Source of the DNA: an uncultured Verrucomicrobia subdivision 3 bacterium
GTDB taxonomy: Bacteria > Verrucomicrobiota > Verrucomicrobiia > Limisphaerales > UBA11358
NCBI GenBank assembly: GCA_903861445.1
Contig: CAIOUK010000195.1
Span: 1-22,549, forward strand
Length of the DNA: 22,549 nucleotides
Reading direction: 5' to 3'
A program made the translations under genes and the position numbers. A model generated the notes under the pieces. That model worked only from the letters and a program-made list of their open reading frames with translations, was not told the DNA's origin and did no database searches. Below are positions 13,769 to 20,818 of the stretch, in pieces; the stretch's first letter is position 1; the number at the start of each line of letters is the position of its first letter.

Positions 13769-13983
13769 TTGGTGCTTGTGCACGGCCACCAAAACACACA
13801 CGAATTACCGAACGCATTCACCTGATCCACGGCGCACGACTTCACCTGGTTGCGTGCGTCGCGAGCCAATTGAAATATGAAAAACAGTGTGACGCCAAAC
13901 CATTGCGGGACTCGAATGGCAGCAAATTCCACAACACCGCTTTCAACTTGTGCGGCGTGCGATTTGTGTTAATTGATGAATTT

Positions 13984-14310
13984 ATGATTAGCAACGAACG
14001 GCCTTCGCCTTACGGACGCCAACCTTATCGGCAGCCGTATCATCAGCCCTACGCGCCACAACCGCCGCGTCCGTTTGTGCAGGAAGACACGTTGAAAGTT
14101 GGTGAGATCCAAATCGAGCGGAAATTTTTCGTGCTAACGCTGAAAGAAAATCCGCGTGGCCGTTTTATGCGCATCTCGGAAGAAGTCGGTGGCAAACGCA
14201 ATTCCATCATCATTCCTGCCACCGGCTTGAACGACTTCAAAAAACTGCTGGATGAAATGGTGAAAGTGTCTGACGAAATCCCGGCCAAGAGCGAAACCGC
14301 CGGGAAATAG
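13984..14310 (+). CDS. PUR-domain ssDNA/RNA-binding protein (DUF3276-like)
   Basis: A 108-residue protein. Residues 1-32 are a Tyr/Pro/Gln-rich flexible tail (RQPYRQPYHQPYAPQPP). Residues 38-92 form a single PUR repeat: four strands with VGEIQIERKFFVLTLKENPR, GRFMRISEEVGGKRN and SIIIPATGL, then the helix NDFKKLLDEMVKV. Bacterial PUR-alpha-like proteins bind single-stranded DNA and RNA as dimers; the aromatic and basic residues on the strands (Phe48, Phe49, Arg58, Arg60) are those expected to contact bases. ATG 13984 stands in a TTTATG context without SD; the upstream in-frame ATG 13870 adds a stretch without coding character. It lies between the two structured noncoding regions, which suggests, but does not show, that the RNA is its partner. 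Confidence 0.8.
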   Translation: MISNERPSPYGRQPYRQPYHQPYAPQPPRPFVQEDTLKVGEIQIERKFFVLTLKENPRGRFMRISEEVGGKRNSIIIPATGLNDFKKLLDEMVKVSDEIPAKSETAGK

Positions 14311-14373
14311 GCAGCCGATTTTCAAATTGTCATGGCGAGTTCAAGGCCAGCCTCTACTTGCGCTCCTACCAGC

Positions 14374-14823
14374 GGCGTGGCCGCAACGCCCAGCCGGTGA
14401 GTGACAGGTAGCTGAACACGAACGGCTGCCACCAGGGCAACGCCGGACGAAACGCCGCCGGCTGGCCGCACGCACGCCAGAGCTGCACCGGCAACGTGAC
14501 GCGACGATAGTAGAGACTGCAAACCGCCGACTGCCAACGCTGCCAGCGAAGGCCGACCGTGAGATACCAACGCCGGGCGGCCCTGCTGGAATGTCTGGTG
14601 TGTCTCATCACAAATTCTGTGAGACACACCAGACATGGAAGCAGGGCCGCTGGCAGACACGAGAAGACCCGCGCGACGAAAACCGCCGCCAGCCCGCAAG
14701 GCTCGTCACACTAACTTTGTCTTTGCCGGAGCGAAGTGGCAGCCAGCCAGCGGATCAGCAGACAGCGTGACAGCCTGTGTTGCGCCTGCGGCAGGCTGGC
14801 GCGATGGCTGCCCGCTGGCTGGC
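14374..14823 (+). ncRNA. Second candidate structured RNA (portal leader region)
   Basis: The 675 bases from 14311 to 14985 hold no plausible gene. Domain A: GCCGGTG/CACCGGC (14393-14399 with 14486-14492) encloses hairpins 14423-14445 and 14462-14480, a three-way junction; hairpin 14374-14390 precedes it. Domain B: CTGCCAGC/GCTGGCAG (14540-14547 with 14649-14656) sits next to a very long arm, 14579-14587 with 14640-14648 plus 14591-14607 with 14620-14636 (9 + 17 perfect pairs separated by a symmetric GGA/GGA loop). Domain C: GCCAGCCAGCGG/CCGCTGGCTGGC (14742-14753 with 14812-14823, 12 perfect pairs) encloses CAGCCTG/CAGGCTG (14771-14777 with 14792-14798). It may be an independent RNA or the 5' leader of the portal-capsid transcript. 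Confidence 0.55.
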
Positions 14824-14985
14824 GAACGAAGCGGTGCTGGTGGTTACGAATTTCAAATCGGTCAAGCGAGAAAATCAAAATAATTTTGCGGGCGGTTTCG
14901 GGGCTGGTGGTATCACTGGTGGTGGTATGCGGTGCGTGAAAATGCGACGCGAATCTTCCCGAAAATCCCGTGCTAAAGTTCGCCC

Positions 14986-16548
14986 GTGCCGGCGAACTCC
15001 ACACATCCTGATTACGATGCAAACCTGCCTGCCTGGTTGCGTGCGCGTGATGTGTTTGCTGGTGAAGATGCTGTCAAAGCTGCTGCTGAAAAATATCTGC
15101 CACGTCTGGATTGTCAGGACGACAAAGAATATCTCGCTTACAAAAATCGTGCTTCCTTCTTCAACGCGTCAGCCCGCACTGCTGATGGCTTCGTCGGTCT
15201 GATCTTCCGTCGCGATCCCACCTTCAAACTTCCTGAATCCGGCGGCATGGCGGACGCCCTCAATGAGTTCGTGGAAGATGCCGACATGCTTGGCACTTCA
15301 CTGTCTGCTTTCTCCAAGAAGCTCGTCACCGAAATCATCAACGTCGGTCGTGCTGGCACGCTGGTAGATTGGAACGAGGAAGCCGAGCAACGCGCCTATG
15401 CCGTCGCCTATACTGCTGAAGACATCATCAACTGGCACACCGAACGCGTGAATGGTCGCAACGTCCTCACGTTGGTCGTGCTTAAGGAAATCAGTCAGAA
15501 GCCTACCGATGATGCTGATCCTTTCGAGCCGGAAGAAATCGAACAACTCCGCGTGCTGAAACTCGTGCCGCCGCTAACCTCGTCTGACAATCAAACTGCC
15601 GACTGGTCTTACGAAGTCGAAATCTGGCAATTCCTGGCTGACGGTCAGAACATCAGTGGTGCCTCGAAACGCGGCAAAAAGAAATGGAAACTCGTGGACA
15701 CGGTCATCCCTCTTCGCCTGGGGAAACCACTGCCACTGATCCCATTCGTCTTTCATGGTCCGCGCCATTCCCTGCCGGAAGTGGACAAGATCCCGCTGGC
15801 CGACATCATCGCCGTCAATCTCGACCACTACCGCCTGAATGCTGACTACAAGCATGGGATGCACTACACTGCTTTGCCTACCGCTTGGGTCTCTGGTTTC
15901 GACAAGAACTCCAGCCTTCGTATCGGTAGCAGCACGGCATGGGTCGCCGAAGCGCCCGGCGCCACGGCTGGCTATCTCGAATTCCATGGTCAAGGTCTGT
16001 CCACCTTTGAACGTGCGATGGATCGTGACGAGCAACTGATGGCCGTCCTTGGCACGCGGATGCTCGAATCCCAGAAGCGTGTTGGTGAAACCGCCGCTGC
16101 TCTCGAACTCCGTCAATCCGGCGAGAACTCCATCCTCAACACCGTGTCTCTCAGCGTCAGTGCATCACTGACGCAAGTGCTTCGCTGGGTCTTTTGGTGG
16201 AACTCCACCGAACCGATCCCCGATGCCATCGGTCCCGACCTTGTCCTCGCCAGTCTGAATACTGACTTCAGCGTCACCGGCATGTCGCCGCTGGAAATCA
16301 CCGCACTGGTCGCCGCGTGGCAGGCCGGCGCCATCAGTCAGGCAACCATGCTCGACCTCTTCCGTGCCGGTGAAGTCATCGCACCTGGTCGCACCAACGA
16401 TGAAGAAATCAAACTGCTGGCAACGCAGAAACCGCCTGCAACCACGCCGGTCGCGGTCAGTCCTGCCGGACAGACACCAGCGCCAGCCATGCCGACGACT
16501 CCGCCCGGTGATGTGAACGCAACACCGGTAACTGTCACTGTGAAATAA
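14986..16548 (+). CDS. Portal protein (DUF4055 type)
   Basis: A 520-residue protein matching the DUF4055 portal family: an early KYLPRLDCQDDKEYLAYKNR, then FFNASARTADGFVGLIFRRD, the central LPLIPFVFHG and VDKIPLADIIAVNLDHYRLN with DYKHGMHYTALPTAWVSGFD, and the late stem helix MLESQKRVGETAAALELRQS. The C-terminus is Pro/Thr/Ala-rich. Twelve copies would form the ring through which TerL pumps DNA. The start is GTG 14986 (VPANSTHPDYDANLP), without SD, after the second structured region. It heads the head-gene operon: scaffold follows after 7 bases and capsid after that. Confidence 0.88.
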   Translation: MPANSTHPDYDANLPAWLRARDVFAGEDAVKAAAEKYLPRLDCQDDKEYLAYKNRASFFNASARTADGFVGLIFRRDPTFKLPESGGMADALNEFVEDADMLGTSLSAFSKKLVTEIINVGRAGTLVDWNEEAEQRAYAVAYTAEDIINWHTERVNGRNVLTLVVLKEISQKPTDDADPFEPEEIEQLRVLKLVPPLTSSDNQTADWSYEVEIWQFLADGQNISGASKRGKKKWKLVDTVIPLRLGKPLPLIPFVFHGPRHSLPEVDKIPLADIIAVNLDHYRLNADYKHGMHYTALPTAWVSGFDKNSSLRIGSSTAWVAEAPGATAGYLEFHGQGLSTFERAMDRDEQLMAVLGTRMLESQKRVGETAAALELRQSGENSILNTVSLSVSASLTQVLRWVFWWNSTEPIPDAIGPDLVLASLNTDFSVTGMSPLEITALVAAWQAGAISQATMLDLFRAGEVIAPGRTNDEEIKLLATQKPPATTPVAVSPAGQTPAPAMPTTPPGDVNATPVTVTVK

Positions 16549-16555
16549 AAAGTTT

Positions 16556-17311
16556 ATGCCACTGAAATACAAATTCGCAACCAAGCAGGAAATCCCTGCT
16601 GAACATCAATCCTTCTACGTCGAGCGCGATGGTGCCTGGCTGCTCGACGCCGATGGCGTCGTGAGTCAGTCCAAGCTGGATGAGTTCCGCCAGAACAACA
16701 TCACGTTGACCAACCAACTGAAACGCTTTGAAGGAATTGATCCTGACGCCGTGCGCCAGCTCGCCGATGACAAGCGCAAGCTGGAAGAGGCCGCCCAACT
16801 CAAGGCCGGCGAAGTGGACAAGGTCATTGATGCCCGCATCAAGGCCGCCCGCGCCGAATGGGACAAGACGCATGGCGTCGTGGTCGCCGAACGTGATGTG
16901 CTGACTGGTCGCCTGACCGCAATCCAGATTGATCAAGCCGTCGTCACTGAAGCCACGAAACGTGGTCTGCGCCCGACGGCCATCACTGACATTACTTCTC
17001 GCGCCCGCCAGACGTTCAAACTCGTCAACGGCGTGCCACAGGCTTTCGACGGTGACGGTCAGACTGCCCGCATGGGCAAGGACGGCACGTCGCCGATGAC
17101 TTTGGCCGAATGGGTGGATGCGTTGGTGTCCGACGCACCGCACTTGTTTGAAGCAAACGCTGGCAGCGGTGCTGCCGGCTCTGGTGGCGGTGCCGCCGGC
17201 AACCGGTCCGTGAAGAATCCCTTCCGCAAGGAATCGTTCAATCTCACGGAACAAATGAAACTTGAAAAATCCGACCCGAAGCTGGCGGCGCGTTTGAAAG
17301 CCGCCGCGTAA
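16556..17311 (+). CDS. Phage scaffold-like protein
   Basis: A 251-residue protein with a long charged central coiled coil (LTNQLKRFEGIDPDAVRQLA, then DDKRKLEEAAQLKAGEVDKV), a Gly/Ala-rich hinge (GSGAAGSGGGAAGNRS) and a basic C-terminal helix ending KLAARLKAAA, the part that in other phages binds capsid subunits. Position between portal and capsid, length and composition all fit an internal scaffold that guides procapsid assembly and is then removed. No protease domain is visible here or next to it. The start ATG 16556 lies in AAGTTTATG without SD, 7 bases after the portal stop. Confidence 0.8.
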   Translation: MPLKYKFATKQEIPAEHQSFYVERDGAWLLDADGVVSQSKLDEFRQNNITLTNQLKRFEGIDPDAVRQLADDKRKLEEAAQLKAGEVDKVIDARIKAARAEWDKTHGVVVAERDVLTGRLTAIQIDQAVVTEATKRGLRPTAITDITSRARQTFKLVNGVPQAFDGDGQTARMGKDGTSPMTLAEWVDALVSDAPHLFEANAGSGAAGSGGGAAGNRSVKNPFRKESFNLTEQMKLEKSDPKLAARLKAAA

Positions 17312-17334
17312 GGTCACAACACCAAACTTAGTTT

Positions 17335-18345
17335 ATGGCAAAGACACAACTTGCAGACATCATCGTTCCAGCGCAGTTCGCTGGTTACGTTCTTCAGCGC
17401 ACGGCGGAAAAATCCGACCTGTTCCAATCCGGCATCGTGATTCGCAATCCCGATTACGACGAACGTGCCAGCCTCGGCGGCACGCAAGTCAACATGCCGC
17501 ACTGGAACGACCTGACCGGCAACCGGCAACCGTTGAGCGATTCCGCTCCTTTGGTGCCGGCAAAATTGGTCGCCGACCAGGACATCGCGCGCATTCACAA
17601 TGACGGCAATGCGTGGTCGTGGAATCATCTGGCGACGGTCGTTGCTGGTGATGATCCGGCGCTGGCGCTGGCGAACTTCATGGCCGATTACTGGAATCGC
17701 CAGAATCAATACATGCTCATCAACTCCCTCACTGGCGTCTTTGGTGCGGCGAGCATGGCGGGCAACCTGTTGGCGATTCAAAGTGAATCCGTCGCAAATC
17801 AGTCCGCCACTACTCGGTTGAATGGCTCGACCTTTGTGGACGCCACTCAACGCCTGGGTGATCGTGGCGACCGGCTCGTGGCCGTTGCCATGCACTCCGC
17901 AGTCGAGGCCGCGCTGCGCAAGCTCGACCTGATTGACTTCATCCCGGACAGCCAAGGTGAGGCGCAAATCCGCACGTTCCAAGGCCGGCGCGTCATCGTG
18001 GATGACGGCTGCCCTTCTCGCGCGGGCACGACCGATGGTCTGGTCTATACGACTTACCTGTTCGGCCTCGGCTCCTTCGGCATGGGCTTCGCTGATCTGA
18101 ACGGTGCGCCCGTCGAGGGCGGTCACGGCACGGAAGGCTGCGAATCGGCGCGTGATGCTTTGAATAGCGATACGTTCCTCGTGAATCGTCGCCGTTTCAT
18201 CCTGCATCCTCGCGGTGTGAAGTTCACCAGCGCAAGTGTGGCTGGTGCCAACCCGACCAACGCTGAACTGGCCTTGGCTGCGAATTGGGTTCGCGTGTGG
18301 GAAAACAAAAACGTCCCCGTCGTGGCGGTCACACACAACATCTAG
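17335..18345 (+). CDS. Major capsid protein
   Basis: A 336-residue protein in the coat position. Recognisable stretches of the phage coat protein family (HK97-type fold expected) include IIVPAQFAGYVLQRTAEKSD and SGIVIRNPDYDERASLGGTQ at the N-arm, MPHWNDLTGN, the NDGNAWSWNHLATVVAGDDP region and the C-terminal NRRRFILHPRGVKFTSASVA. It assembles the head shell with the scaffold encoded just upstream. ATG 17335 follows CTTAGTTT without SD. Its TAG stop overlaps the first of two hairpins (18344-18399), which may limit readthrough so that capsid mRNA ends are more abundant than the genes after it. Confidence 0.85.
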   Translation: MAKTQLADIIVPAQFAGYVLQRTAEKSDLFQSGIVIRNPDYDERASLGGTQVNMPHWNDLTGNRQPLSDSAPLVPAKLVADQDIARIHNDGNAWSWNHLATVVAGDDPALALANFMADYWNRQNQYMLINSLTGVFGAASMAGNLLAIQSESVANQSATTRLNGSTFVDATQRLGDRGDRLVAVAMHSAVEAALRKLDLIDFIPDSQGEAQIRTFQGRRVIVDDGCPSRAGTTDGLVYTTYLFGLGSFGMGFADLNGAPVEGGHGTEGCESARDALNSDTFLVNRRRFILHPRGVKFTSASVAGANPTNAELALAANWVRVWENKNVPVVAVTHNI

Positions 18346-18399
18346 CCCCAACCTGGGGCTGGGCAATGCGCTTCGCGCGGGGAAACCTGCGCGAAGCGC
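18344..18399 (+). promoter_or_regulatory. Two hairpins directly after the capsid gene
   Basis: AGCCCC-AACCT-GGGGCT (18344-18360) starts in the capsid stop codon. GCGCTTCGCGC/GCGCGAAGCGC (18368-18378 with 18389-18399) is an 11-bp perfect stem extended by G.U, G-C and G-C to a GAAA tetraloop (18382-18385). No T-run follows, so an mRNA-stabilising or partial-termination role is more likely than a full terminator. Confidence 0.65.
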
Positions 18400-18431
18400 G
18401 AAACCAAAACCAAAATCGAACAACAAAATTT

Positions 18432-18659
18432 ATGGGCAAACTTCAACCTCGTAGTTTCGAGCGGATTCGTTCGGGTGAACAAATCCTGATTCCAACCTAC
18501 CCCAACAATGCGGCGGCGATTGCTGCCGGCGTCACGGCGGCGAAATATCCGCGTCGCATCATCTACCTGACCGCTGGCGGCACGGGTTCGGTGCCATGCC
18601 TCGCTGTCAGCGATGGCACGAACTGGCGGCAAGTTGCCATTGGCGTCAACGCCATCTAG
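18432..18659 (+). CDS. Small head-associated protein, perhaps decoration
   Basis: A 75-residue protein: basic N-terminus (MGKLQPRSFERIRSGEQILI), then a short beta-rich end with IIYLTAGGTGSVPCLAVSDG and TNWRQVAIGVNAI. The SDGTNWRQV ending is common in small phage head or tail proteins that carry a compact beta domain. Position directly after the capsid gene suggests a decoration or stabilising protein, which is inference only. ATG 18432 lies in AAATTTATG without SD. Its TAG overlaps the third hairpin leader. Confidence 0.6.
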   Translation: MGKLQPRSFERIRSGEQILIPTYPNNAAAIAAGVTAAKYPRRIIYLTAGGTGSVPCLAVSDGTNWRQVAIGVNAI

Positions 18660-18679
18660 TGCGAGCTGCACCTGCCATT
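18659..18679 (+). promoter_or_regulatory. Hairpin translation leader, copy 3
   Basis: GTGCGAGCTGCAC (18659-18671) plus CTGCCATT, then ATG 18680, with the same 21-base length as copies 1 and 2, 14 kb away. The C-to-T change in the stem leaves a G.U pair, so the hairpin is kept in RNA. It starts in the stop codon of the preceding gene. Confidence 0.6.
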
Positions 18680-18856
18680 ATGGACAAACTTTATCCAATC
18701 ATTCGGCGCAAGCGGCGTCCGCTGGTGGTGGACGTTCCGCCGATTCCGACCAAAACCGAGCCGGTTCAACCTATGGTGAAAACGCCAGAGGTTGAACCGG
18801 CGACAAATTCCAAGCCTGACGATGGCAAAAAACTTACCAACATCGAAAGCGAATAA
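18680..18856 (+). CDS. Small Pro/Lys-rich protein, unknown
   Basis: A 58-residue hydrophilic protein (MDKLYPIIRRKRRPLVVDVP, then PIPTKTEPVQPMVKTPEVEP), probably disordered. No family is recognised. It lies in the head-gene operon between the decoration-like gene and the 18864 gene. ATG 18680 is chosen because it follows the hairpin leader at the standard distance; the in-frame GTG 18659 inside the leader would add VRAAPAI. Confidence 0.5.
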   Translation: MDKLYPIIRRKRRPLVVDVPPIPTKTEPVQPMVKTPEVEPATNSKPDDGKKLTNIESE

Positions 18857-18863
18857 CCCGCCT

Positions 18864-19187
18864 ATGACAGTTGGTCAACGGCGTGTTTGGCTGGCACTGG
18901 AAGAACAAAAGCGTCGCCGGGCGCGATTGCCGGTCATTCGGCTCGCGTCGGATGGTCACGGGCATTTGACCTGGACGCTCAACTTCACCAGCCAATACGA
19001 CAGTATCAACATTTACCAATCTGCCGACGGCGTGACCTGGGGCAGCGTCCCTTTTGACGGCTGGGATTTGCTTTCGGGTGCGCGGGATTGCAGCGGTGCT
19101 GCTGGCTATTTTCGCATCTGCGTTTGCGATGACAACGGCGTGGATGTGCCGCCTTACTCGAACGCGGTTTATTCGGACGGCAAATAA
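18864..19187 (+). CDS. Small beta-rich structural-operon protein, unknown
   Basis: A 107-residue protein. The short basic N-terminal helix (QRRVWLALEEQKRRRARLPV) is followed by a fibronectin-III-like sandwich: GHLTWTLNFTSQYDSINIYQ, SADGVTWGS, and CDDNGVDVPPYSNAVYSDGK at the end. In phages such domains occur on virion surfaces. It is not large enough to be a tail fibre. ATG 18864 has no SD and lies 7 bases after the previous stop. The role is unknown; a surface or connector function is inferred from its place in the operon. Confidence 0.6.
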   Translation: MTVGQRRVWLALEEQKRRRARLPVIRLASDGHGHLTWTLNFTSQYDSINIYQSADGVTWGSVPFDGWDLLSGARDCSGAAGYFRICVCDDNGVDVPPYSNAVYSDGK

Positions 19188-19191
19188 TTTT

Positions 19192-19746
19192 ATGGCACTC
19201 ACGCTCATCAAAGAAGACGGCACGGGCAAGTCTGACGCCAACGCTTACGCGGATTTGACCGATGCCAATGCCTATTACGATGGTCATCTGTATGCGACGG
19301 CATGGACGGCGGCGACGGATGCGCTGAAAGCCACCGCGCTCGTTATGGCGTCGCGGCTGATTGATGCCGAGTATCAATTCAACGGCACACGCACGACGGC
19401 AAATCAGGCGTTGCAATGGCCGCGCGCGATGTGTCCCGAACCGGATAATGTCCATGTGCCAATCTCGGTGCTGCTGCCCATTCCTTATGACTACGTTCAA
19501 TATGACACCGTGCCGAAAGCAGTTGTCCAAGCAACTTGCGAAATGGCGCGGGAACTTTTGATTGTTGACCGAACCACCGCGCCGACGGGTGAAGGTTTGA
19601 AGTATTTCAATTCCGGCGGCGTTCAAACCGGTTACGACAAAACGGATCGTCGTCCGGTGCTGTCCCAGGTCGCGCAGGTGATGCTGGCAAAGTATGGCTC
19701 GCAAATCAGCGCCCAGAGCGGCGCGGTGCGGCTGATCCGAACCTAG
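19192..19746 (+). CDS. Head-tail connector / DnaT-like family protein
   Basis: A 184-residue protein with the pattern of the Pfam DnaT-like/phage adaptor family: LIKEDGTGKSDANAYADLTD, then ANAYYDGHLYATAW, helices LKATALVMASRLIDAEYQFN, the QALQWPRAMCP motif and VPKAVVQATCEMARELLIVD. Despite the DnaT name, members sit after the capsid gene and act as head completion or connector proteins that extend the portal ring. This would be the last head gene; nothing resembling a tail gene follows. ATG 19192 lies in TTTTATG four bases after the previous stop. Confidence 0.75.
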   Translation: MALTLIKEDGTGKSDANAYADLTDANAYYDGHLYATAWTAATDALKATALVMASRLIDAEYQFNGTRTTANQALQWPRAMCPEPDNVHVPISVLLPIPYDYVQYDTVPKAVVQATCEMARELLIVDRTTAPTGEGLKYFNSGGVQTGYDKTDRRPVLSQVAQVMLAKYGSQISAQSGAVRLIRT

Positions 19747-19767
19747 CGGTTGGCCACCAAATAAACC

Positions 19768-20097
19768 ATGACAAACATGAACTCTGCCGATTTTCTCAAC
19801 GCTGTTGACCATGCCGCCGGCATGAATGACCGCTGGCTTTTTCTCGCGGCGTTCTGCCTGTTGCTGCTCGTGTGCGGCCTGGTGATTTACTGGCTGGTGC
19901 AACAACTGCAAGCCGTGATTGCGGATCACAAGGCGCTGCGCGATGAGCATCATGCGGCGCTCACGCAAATCATCGAAAAACAAAATGAAACGTCGCTAAA
20001 ACTTGCGGTGTGCATTGACCGCAACTCGGAGGCGCTGAAGGATTGCGCGTTTGAACTGCGGCGATTCCAAGAGGGCGCAGTGCGCCCGGTCCATTGA
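19768..20097 (+). CDS. Single-pass membrane protein, holin-like
   Basis: A 109-residue protein: a short N-terminal segment, one strong membrane helix (about 22-45, WLFLAAFCLLLLVCGLVIYW), then a charged coiled coil (LQAVIADHKALRDEHHAALT, IIEKQNETSLKLAVCIDRNS). The size and layout fit a holin or a lysis-associated membrane protein, and the next gene encodes a lipoprotein, which supports a lysis block. No endolysin is seen nearby. ATG 19768 follows AAATAAACC; there is no SD. Assignment is inference from topology and position. Confidence 0.5.
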   Translation: MTNMNSADFLNAVDHAAGMNDRWLFLAAFCLLLLVCGLVIYWLVQQLQAVIADHKALRDEHHAALTQIIEKQNETSLKLAVCIDRNSEALKDCAFELRRFQEGAVRPVH

Positions 20098-20101
20098 ATT
20101 T

Positions 20102-20818
20102 ATGAAAACAAAAAACCTGTTGAAAAATGTGGCCGTCTTCGTGACGGTCGGAATGTTGTCCGGTTGTGCGATGGCCCCGCTCAAGGGTGGTCGCGCGACC
20201 ACTTTGAGCAAGCCGACTCAAGGCATCGAGCAAACTGTCACCCAGGGTGACAACCCCGCGCAACCGTCCCGGCAGGATCAAGAAACCGTGCGGACGAAAA
20301 CTTACACCGTGCCGGCCGGGTCGCGGATTGAAGATTCGCACGTCACAGCCAACGATGCCGGCGCGATGGTCACGAACTTGCAAGCCGTGGTCGTCAGTGC
20401 GCCAATGCCGGTCGTCGAGCATGAAGAGACGCGCGCCAAGACGGAACTCGGCGCGGCGCAAAAGGACACGGCGCGCGAATTGAGCGCCAAGCTGGCGAGC
20501 CTCAAGGGCATTGTGTGGGTCGGCGTCGCCATGTTCTTGTTCGGCCTGGCATCCATCTTTTATCCGCCGCTGCAAGTCATCATCGGCAGCGTGACGACCA
20601 GCGCGGCGATTCTGGTGGGCGGCATTGCGCTGATGGTATTGCCGTCGCTGATTGTCGGCAACGAACTTTTGATTTTGGGCGGCGTCGCGGCGGCAGTCGG
20701 CCTGTGGTTCTTCGCGCACCGGCACGGGCAGTTGCGCGGGCTGGTGGATGCGGCCGAGGCCGCCGTGGGTTTGCCGGTTACACCGCCGGACAATTCTGGA
20801 AAGGCGGGGGGCGCATGA
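20102..20818 (+). CDS. Lipoprotein with membrane helices, possible spanin or lysis protein
   Basis: A 238-residue protein. The lipoprotein signal peptide has a basic start (MKTKNLLKN), a hydrophobic stretch and lipobox LSGC (Cys22). A periplasmic-type segment follows (about 23-135) with an alanine-rich charged helix (RAKTELGAAQKDTARELSAK), then three hydrophobic segments (about 136-154, 158-181 and 189-205) and a short tail. An outer-membrane spanin has a lipobox but not such helices, so this is either a fused spanin-like protein or an inner-membrane lipoprotein. It lies four bases after the holin-like gene; ATG 20102 is in a TTTATG context. The stop overlaps the next ATG (ATGA). Confidence 0.55.
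   Translation: MKTKNLLKNVAVFVTVGMLSGCAMAPLKGGRATTLSKPTQGIEQTVTQGDNPAQPSRQDQETVRTKTYTVPAGSRIEDSHVTANDAGAMVTNLQAVVVSAPMPVVEHEETRAKTELGAAQKDTARELSAKLASLKGIVWVGVAMFLFGLASIFYPPLQVIIGSVTTSAAILVGGIALMVLPSLIVGNELLILGGVAAAVGLWFFAHRHGQLRGLVDAAEAAVGLPVTPPDNSGKAGGA

Larger units (their letters stand above)
12211..13792 (+). ncRNA. Candidate giant structured noncoding RNA
   Basis: About 1.6 kb without a plausible protein gene but with many strong arms. Domain I: 12227-12242 pairs with 12327-12341 (15 bp, one bulge), enclosing CCAGCCT/AGGCTGG (12257-12263, 12305-12311). Domain II is a rod: 12511-12537 with 12761-12790 (27 bp, two bulges), 12631-12649 with 12732-12750 (19 bp), 12653-12661 with 12704-12712 (9 bp), 12675-12681 with 12690-12696. 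A side arm at 12538-12626 forms a three-way junction with two hairpins (12562-12580 and 12583-12598, GGGA loop). Further arms: 12920-12944, 12981-12991/13017-13028, 13353-13381 (GCAA loop), 13542-13585, 13587-13626 (GTTA loop), 13647-13692, 13770-13792. Pairs 12640/12741, 12679/12692 and 13357/13377 are G.U only on the + strand. True ends and promoter are unknown. Confidence 0.55.
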
